From Ralstonia sp. UBA689 (lineage in GTDB: Bacteria > Pseudomonadota > Gammaproteobacteria > Burkholderiales > Burkholderiaceae): a DNA stretch of 64,000 nucleotides. The stretch is from contig NZ_DBMV01000045.1 in NCBI RefSeq assembly GCF_002298975.1, positions 1-64,000 of the forward strand. Direction: 5' to 3'. The position numbers were made by a program, and so were the translations under genes. The first letter of the stretch is position 1. Each line of letters begins with the position of its first letter. Positions 61,430 to 64,000 of this stretch are shown here, piece by piece. Below the pieces are notes generated by a model. It did not search any database and had not been told where the DNA came from. It saw only the letters and a list, made by a program, of their open reading frames with translations.

Positions 61430-62365
61430 CTAGCGCGCCCGTAACACCGACGGCGGCATCCCCAGCAGACGCTGAAAGCTGCGCCGCATGCGCTCGGTAT
61501 CGCCGAATCCGCATTCATTCGCCACGCGCTGCATCGAGGTTGCGCCGCTCTCCAGCGCGGCGCGCGCAGCCTCCACGCGCAGCTTTTCCACAGCCTTGGC
61601 AGGCGTGAGGCCGGTTTCGGCCTGGAACGCGCGCGCGAAATGGCGTGGGCTCATGCAGGCCTGCTCGGCCAGATCGCCCACGCGGTGCGGCGCACCGAGG
61701 TTGCGCCGCACGTGATCCAGCAGCGGCTTGAAGCGGCCGCGGGCCGAGTCCATCTCATTCAGTGCAGAGAACTGCGATTGCCCCCCGGGCCGCCGGTAGT
61801 AGACGACAAGCTGCCTGGCCACCGCGCGTGCTACACGTTCACCCAGGTCTTCGGTAATCACGGCGAGCGCCAGGTCGATGCCGGCGCTGATGCCGGCGCT
61901 GGTCCAGAAGCGGCCATCGTTCACGTAGATGCGGTCGGCCTCCAGCCGCACTTGCGGAAACTCGCGCGCGAACTGCTCGCTGCGGCACCAGTGCGTGGTG
62001 GCGCGCCGGCCATCCAGCACCCCCGTCGCGGCCAGCAGCAGGCTGCCCGAGCACACGCTCGCCACACGTGCCTCCCGCGCCGCACAGCGCTGCACGAACC
62101 GGCGCGTGCGTGCGTCGGTGATGGCGGCATCCACGCCGTCACCGCCGGCCACGAGCAGCGTGTCGACCTGGCTTGCGGGCGGGAGCGCCTCGGCGGCCCA
62201 GCATGCGCCCGATGAACTGCGCACCAGGCCGGGCTGCGCAGCAACGATCCGCAGTGCGTAGTGCGCATCCCGGTAGTGGCTTGCCACCTCGAACGCGGCC
62301 ACCGGCCCGGCAGCGTCGAGCACCTGGAAGTCAGGAAACACAAGAACGGCGATCCGATGGGACAT
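61430..62365 (-). CDS. GlxA-family AraC transcriptional regulator (DJ-1/PfpI domain plus HTH)
   Basis: The ATG at 62365 gives 311 residues, matching homologs that start MSHRIAVLVFPDFQ; a frame to 62407 adds 14 residues without support. The N-terminal domain is DJ-1/PfpI-like with the nucleophile-elbow SVCSGSLLLAATGVL. The C-terminal part carries the AraC double helix-turn-helix (DLAEQACMSPRHFARAFQAE, MQRVANECGFGDTERMRRSF). It is divergent from a DJ-1/PfpI enzyme gene and probably controls it. Confidence 0.92.
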   Translation of the reverse strand: MSHRIAVLVFPDFQVLDAAGPVAAFEVASHYRDAHYALRIVAAQPGLVRSSSGACWAAEALPPASQVDTLLVAGGDGVDAAITDARTRRFVQRCAAREARVASVCSGSLLLAATGVLDGRRATTHWCRSEQFAREFPQVRLEADRIYVNDGRFWTSAGISAGIDLALAVITEDLGERVARAVARQLVVYYRRPGGQSQFSALNEMDSARGRFKPLLDHVRRNLGAPHRVGDLAEQACMSPRHFARAFQAETGLTPAKAVEKLRVEAARAALESGATSMQRVANECGFGDTERMRRSFQRLLGMPPSVLRAR

Positions 62366-62485
62366 GGCTGAAATGGGGTATGGCAGAAAAGGTGGGAACC
62401 AAGACATTGCTGCCAGAACGATAGAGCGCGATGCTACAAGTCGTCAACCCGACTGGCGTCAACCCACACGAAGGAGATTCGCATC

Positions 62486-63172
62486 ATGACGACTGCCCCG
62501 TTCATCGTTGTCTTTGCACTGTTCGACCGCGTCACCCAGCTGGATTTCACCGGCCCCAACGAGGTGTTCTGGCGCCTGCCTGGCGCGCAATGCATCATGG
62601 CCTCCGCGCGCGGCGGAGAGATCCGTGCCGACGGCGGCCTCACGATCTCGAACGTGCAGCGGCTGGCCGACATCCCGCATGCCGACCTCATCTGCGTGCC
62701 CGGCGGCTTTGGTGTGATCGAGGCGATGGGCGATGCGGATTTCGTGCGCGAACTTCGCCGGCTGGCGCAAGGCGCCCGCTATGTCACCTCGGTGTGCAGC
62801 GGGTCGCTCGTGCTGGGCGCTGCCGGATTGCTGCGCGGCAAGCGGGCGGCCTGTCATTGGGCCTGGCGCGATCTGCTGCCGCCGTTCGGCGCGATCGTGG
62901 ACGAAGGCCGCGTGGCGCGCGACGTCAACCTCATCACCGGAGGCGGTGTCACCGCCGGCATCGACATGGCGCTCACCGTCATGGCCGACATTGCCGGCGC
63001 CGAGTACGCGCAATCGGTGCAACTGGGCATCGAGTACGCGCCGGCGCCGCCGTTCGAATGTGGGCGGCCTGAGCTTGCGGCACCGCAGATCCTGCAGGCC
63101 GTGACCGAGCGGCTGGACCGCCTGCGCGCAGACCGCTATGCAGCGGTGGAGAAGGCCGCGCAGCTCATCTGA
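62486..63172 (+). CDS. DJ-1/PfpI-family protein, isonitrile hydratase-like
   Basis: The product has 228 residues, preceded by GGAG. The fold is DJ-1/PfpI: FALFDRVTQLDFTGPNEVFW, LICVPGGFGVIEAM and the nucleophile cysteine in VTSVCSGSLVLGAAGLL. The DFTGPNEVFWRLP region and CHWAWRDLL match isonitrile hydratase (InhA), which turns isonitriles into N-formamides. The sequence also resembles other GlxA-linked family members, so the exact reaction is not certain. Divergent from a GlxA-type regulator. Confidence 0.88.
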   Translation: MTTAPFIVVFALFDRVTQLDFTGPNEVFWRLPGAQCIMASARGGEIRADGGLTISNVQRLADIPHADLICVPGGFGVIEAMGDADFVRELRRLAQGARYVTSVCSGSLVLGAAGLLRGKRAACHWAWRDLLPPFGAIVDEGRVARDVNLITGGGVTAGIDMALTVMADIAGAEYAQSVQLGIEYAPAPPFECGRPELAAPQILQAVTERLDRLRADRYAAVEKAAQLI

Positions 63173-63247
63173 ACCCAGGGTGCGGATTGCGGCGACAATG
63201 GCGTCTTTCTTGACACCCTTGCCGCCAAGAGTGGCGCCGCATCCTGC

Positions 63248-64000
63248 ATGAACATCGCATCCTCCAACCCCAACGGCCCGCTCGGCATTGTGGCCGCTTT
63301 GCATGAAGAGATCAGCGAGCTGCTGACGCTGCTGTCCGGCGCCCACCGCGTGCGCATCGGCAGCCGGGATTTCTGGACGGGCAAAGTTGAGGGGCAGGCG
63401 GTGGTCGTGGTGCTTTCACGCATCGGCAAGGTGGCGGCGGCGTCCACGGCGGCGGTGCTCGTGACGCATTTCGGGGTGCGTGCCGTGGTGTTTGCGGGCG
63501 TGGCCGGCGCGCTTGCCCCCGGGGTGGCGGTGGGGGATGTAGTGGTCTCGGCGGAACTGCTGCAGCACGACGTGGATGCCTCACCGCTGTTCCCGCGCTG
63601 GGAGATTCCCCTGACGGGCGTGGCGCGCTTTGCGGCCGACGCATCGCTGGCGCGGGGCCTGCAGGAGAGCGCCGGCGCCGTCCTGGCCGATCCTCAGGCG
63701 CTCCTGGGGCTGGAGGTCATGCGCGCGTTTGGGATTGCCGCGCCGCAGGTGCATGCCGGCCTGATCGTCAGCGGTGATCGCTTTGTCTCCACCTCGGCCG
63801 AAAGCGCGGCACTCCGGGGTGACCTGCCCGATGCGCTGGCCGTTGAAATGGAAGGCGCCGCGGTGGCCCAGGTTTGCCATGAGTGGGGCGTGCCGTTCGC
63901 AGCCATCCGCACGATTTCCGACCGGGCGGACGATGCGGCCAGCGTGGATTTTGCGCAGTTCATCGCGCAAGTGGATTCGCGTTACAGCGTCGCCATCTTG
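63248..64000 (+). CDS. 5'-methylthioadenosine/S-adenosylhomocysteine nucleosidase-like, 3' truncated by window
   Basis: From the ATG at 63248 the frame is open to the window end (251 codons, no stop). The phosphorylase fold of the MtnN/PNP family is evident: GIVAALHEEISELLTLL, VVLSRIGKVAAASTAAVL, AVVFAGVAGALAPGVAVGDV, LIVSGDRFVS and AVEMEGAAVAQVC with a following RTISDRAD (the catalytic aspartate). These enzymes cleave MTA or SAH to adenine and a thiosugar, cytoplasmic. The C-terminus is outside the window. Confidence 0.88.
   Translation, partial: MNIASSNPNGPLGIVAALHEEISELLTLLSGAHRVRIGSRDFWTGKVEGQAVVVVLSRIGKVAAASTAAVLVTHFGVRAVVFAGVAGALAPGVAVGDVVVSAELLQHDVDASPLFPRWEIPLTGVARFAADASLARGLQESAGAVLADPQALLGLEVMRAFGIAAPQVHAGLIVSGDRFVSTSAESAALRGDLPDALAVEMEGAAVAQVCHEWGVPFAAIRTISDRADDAASVDFAQFIAQVDSRYSVAIL

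Noticed and set aside
1..64000. tRNA, rRNA, CRISPR arrays and intact insertion sequences
   Set aside because: No cloverleaf with CCA-type end, no rRNA segment, no regular spacer-repeat array and no transposase frame was noticed.

Overview
The window reads as the chromosome of a GC-rich betaproteobacterium of the Ralstonia/Cupriavidus/Burkholderia group, most likely Ralstonia. This rests on gene content recalled from that group: a respiratory nar operon with a built-in parvulin, an HME-RND/P1B metal-efflux block and a VgrG-linked type VI secretion (T6SS) cargo cluster. The species cannot be fixed from the sequence alone.

Layout. (1) 1-5.6 kb: the 3' end of vgrG, a decayed duplicate of the vgrG tail plus effector end, a candidate effector with an HExxH zinc-protease motif, two candidate immunity proteins and a PAAR tip gene broken by a one-base shift. 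(2) 5.6-6.6 kb: repeats and a small secreted protein made of 12-residue repeats. (3) 6.66-15.5 kb: narGHJI, a parvulin and a nitrate/nitrite transporter, all on the plus strand. (4) 15.5-18.2 kb, minus strand: a lone SdhB-type iron-sulfur protein with a cupin, and a lone branched-chain-type substrate-binding protein. (5) 18.5-27.4 kb: accessory genes around an AT-rich gap (CHAP amidase, secreted protein, histidine phosphatase, phospholipase-D-like protein), then a GFA-family protein, a LysE-type exporter, an AraC regulator and a membrane GGDEF protein.

(6) 27.6-39 kb, almost all minus strand: metal and stress genes running from a CzcB-CzcA-CzcC type efflux system through a cation diffusion facilitator, cytochrome b561 and a P1B ATPase with a hemerythrin-like tail to a universal stress protein. 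(7) 39.5-52 kb: divergent argP/argO-type genes, transport and catabolic genes, and several decay scars (truncated LysE, histidine-kinase fragment, frameshifted hydrolase, orphan LuxR helix-turn-helix). (8) 52.2-61.4 kb: one tight plus-strand operon with an outer-membrane factor, HlyD adaptor, RbbA-like ABC protein and ABC permease, followed by a MaoC-phosphotransacetylase fusion and acetate kinase. (9) 61.4-64 kb: a GlxA-type regulator divergent from a DJ-1/PfpI protein, then an MTA/SAH nucleosidase-like gene cut by the window end.

How the genes work together. The nar block supports nitrate respiration: uptake, reduction, assembly and a folding helper. The metal block combines outer-membrane efflux (RND) with inner-membrane efflux (CDF and P1B ATPase). 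The most unusual part is the T6SS cargo region. A fragment of an older effector end lies between two vgrG-tail copies, and in both effector-end copies the plus-one reading frame encodes a signal-peptide-like segment. In the intact copy that frame runs directly into the candidate immunity protein. No tRNA, rRNA, CRISPR array or complete insertion sequence was seen.
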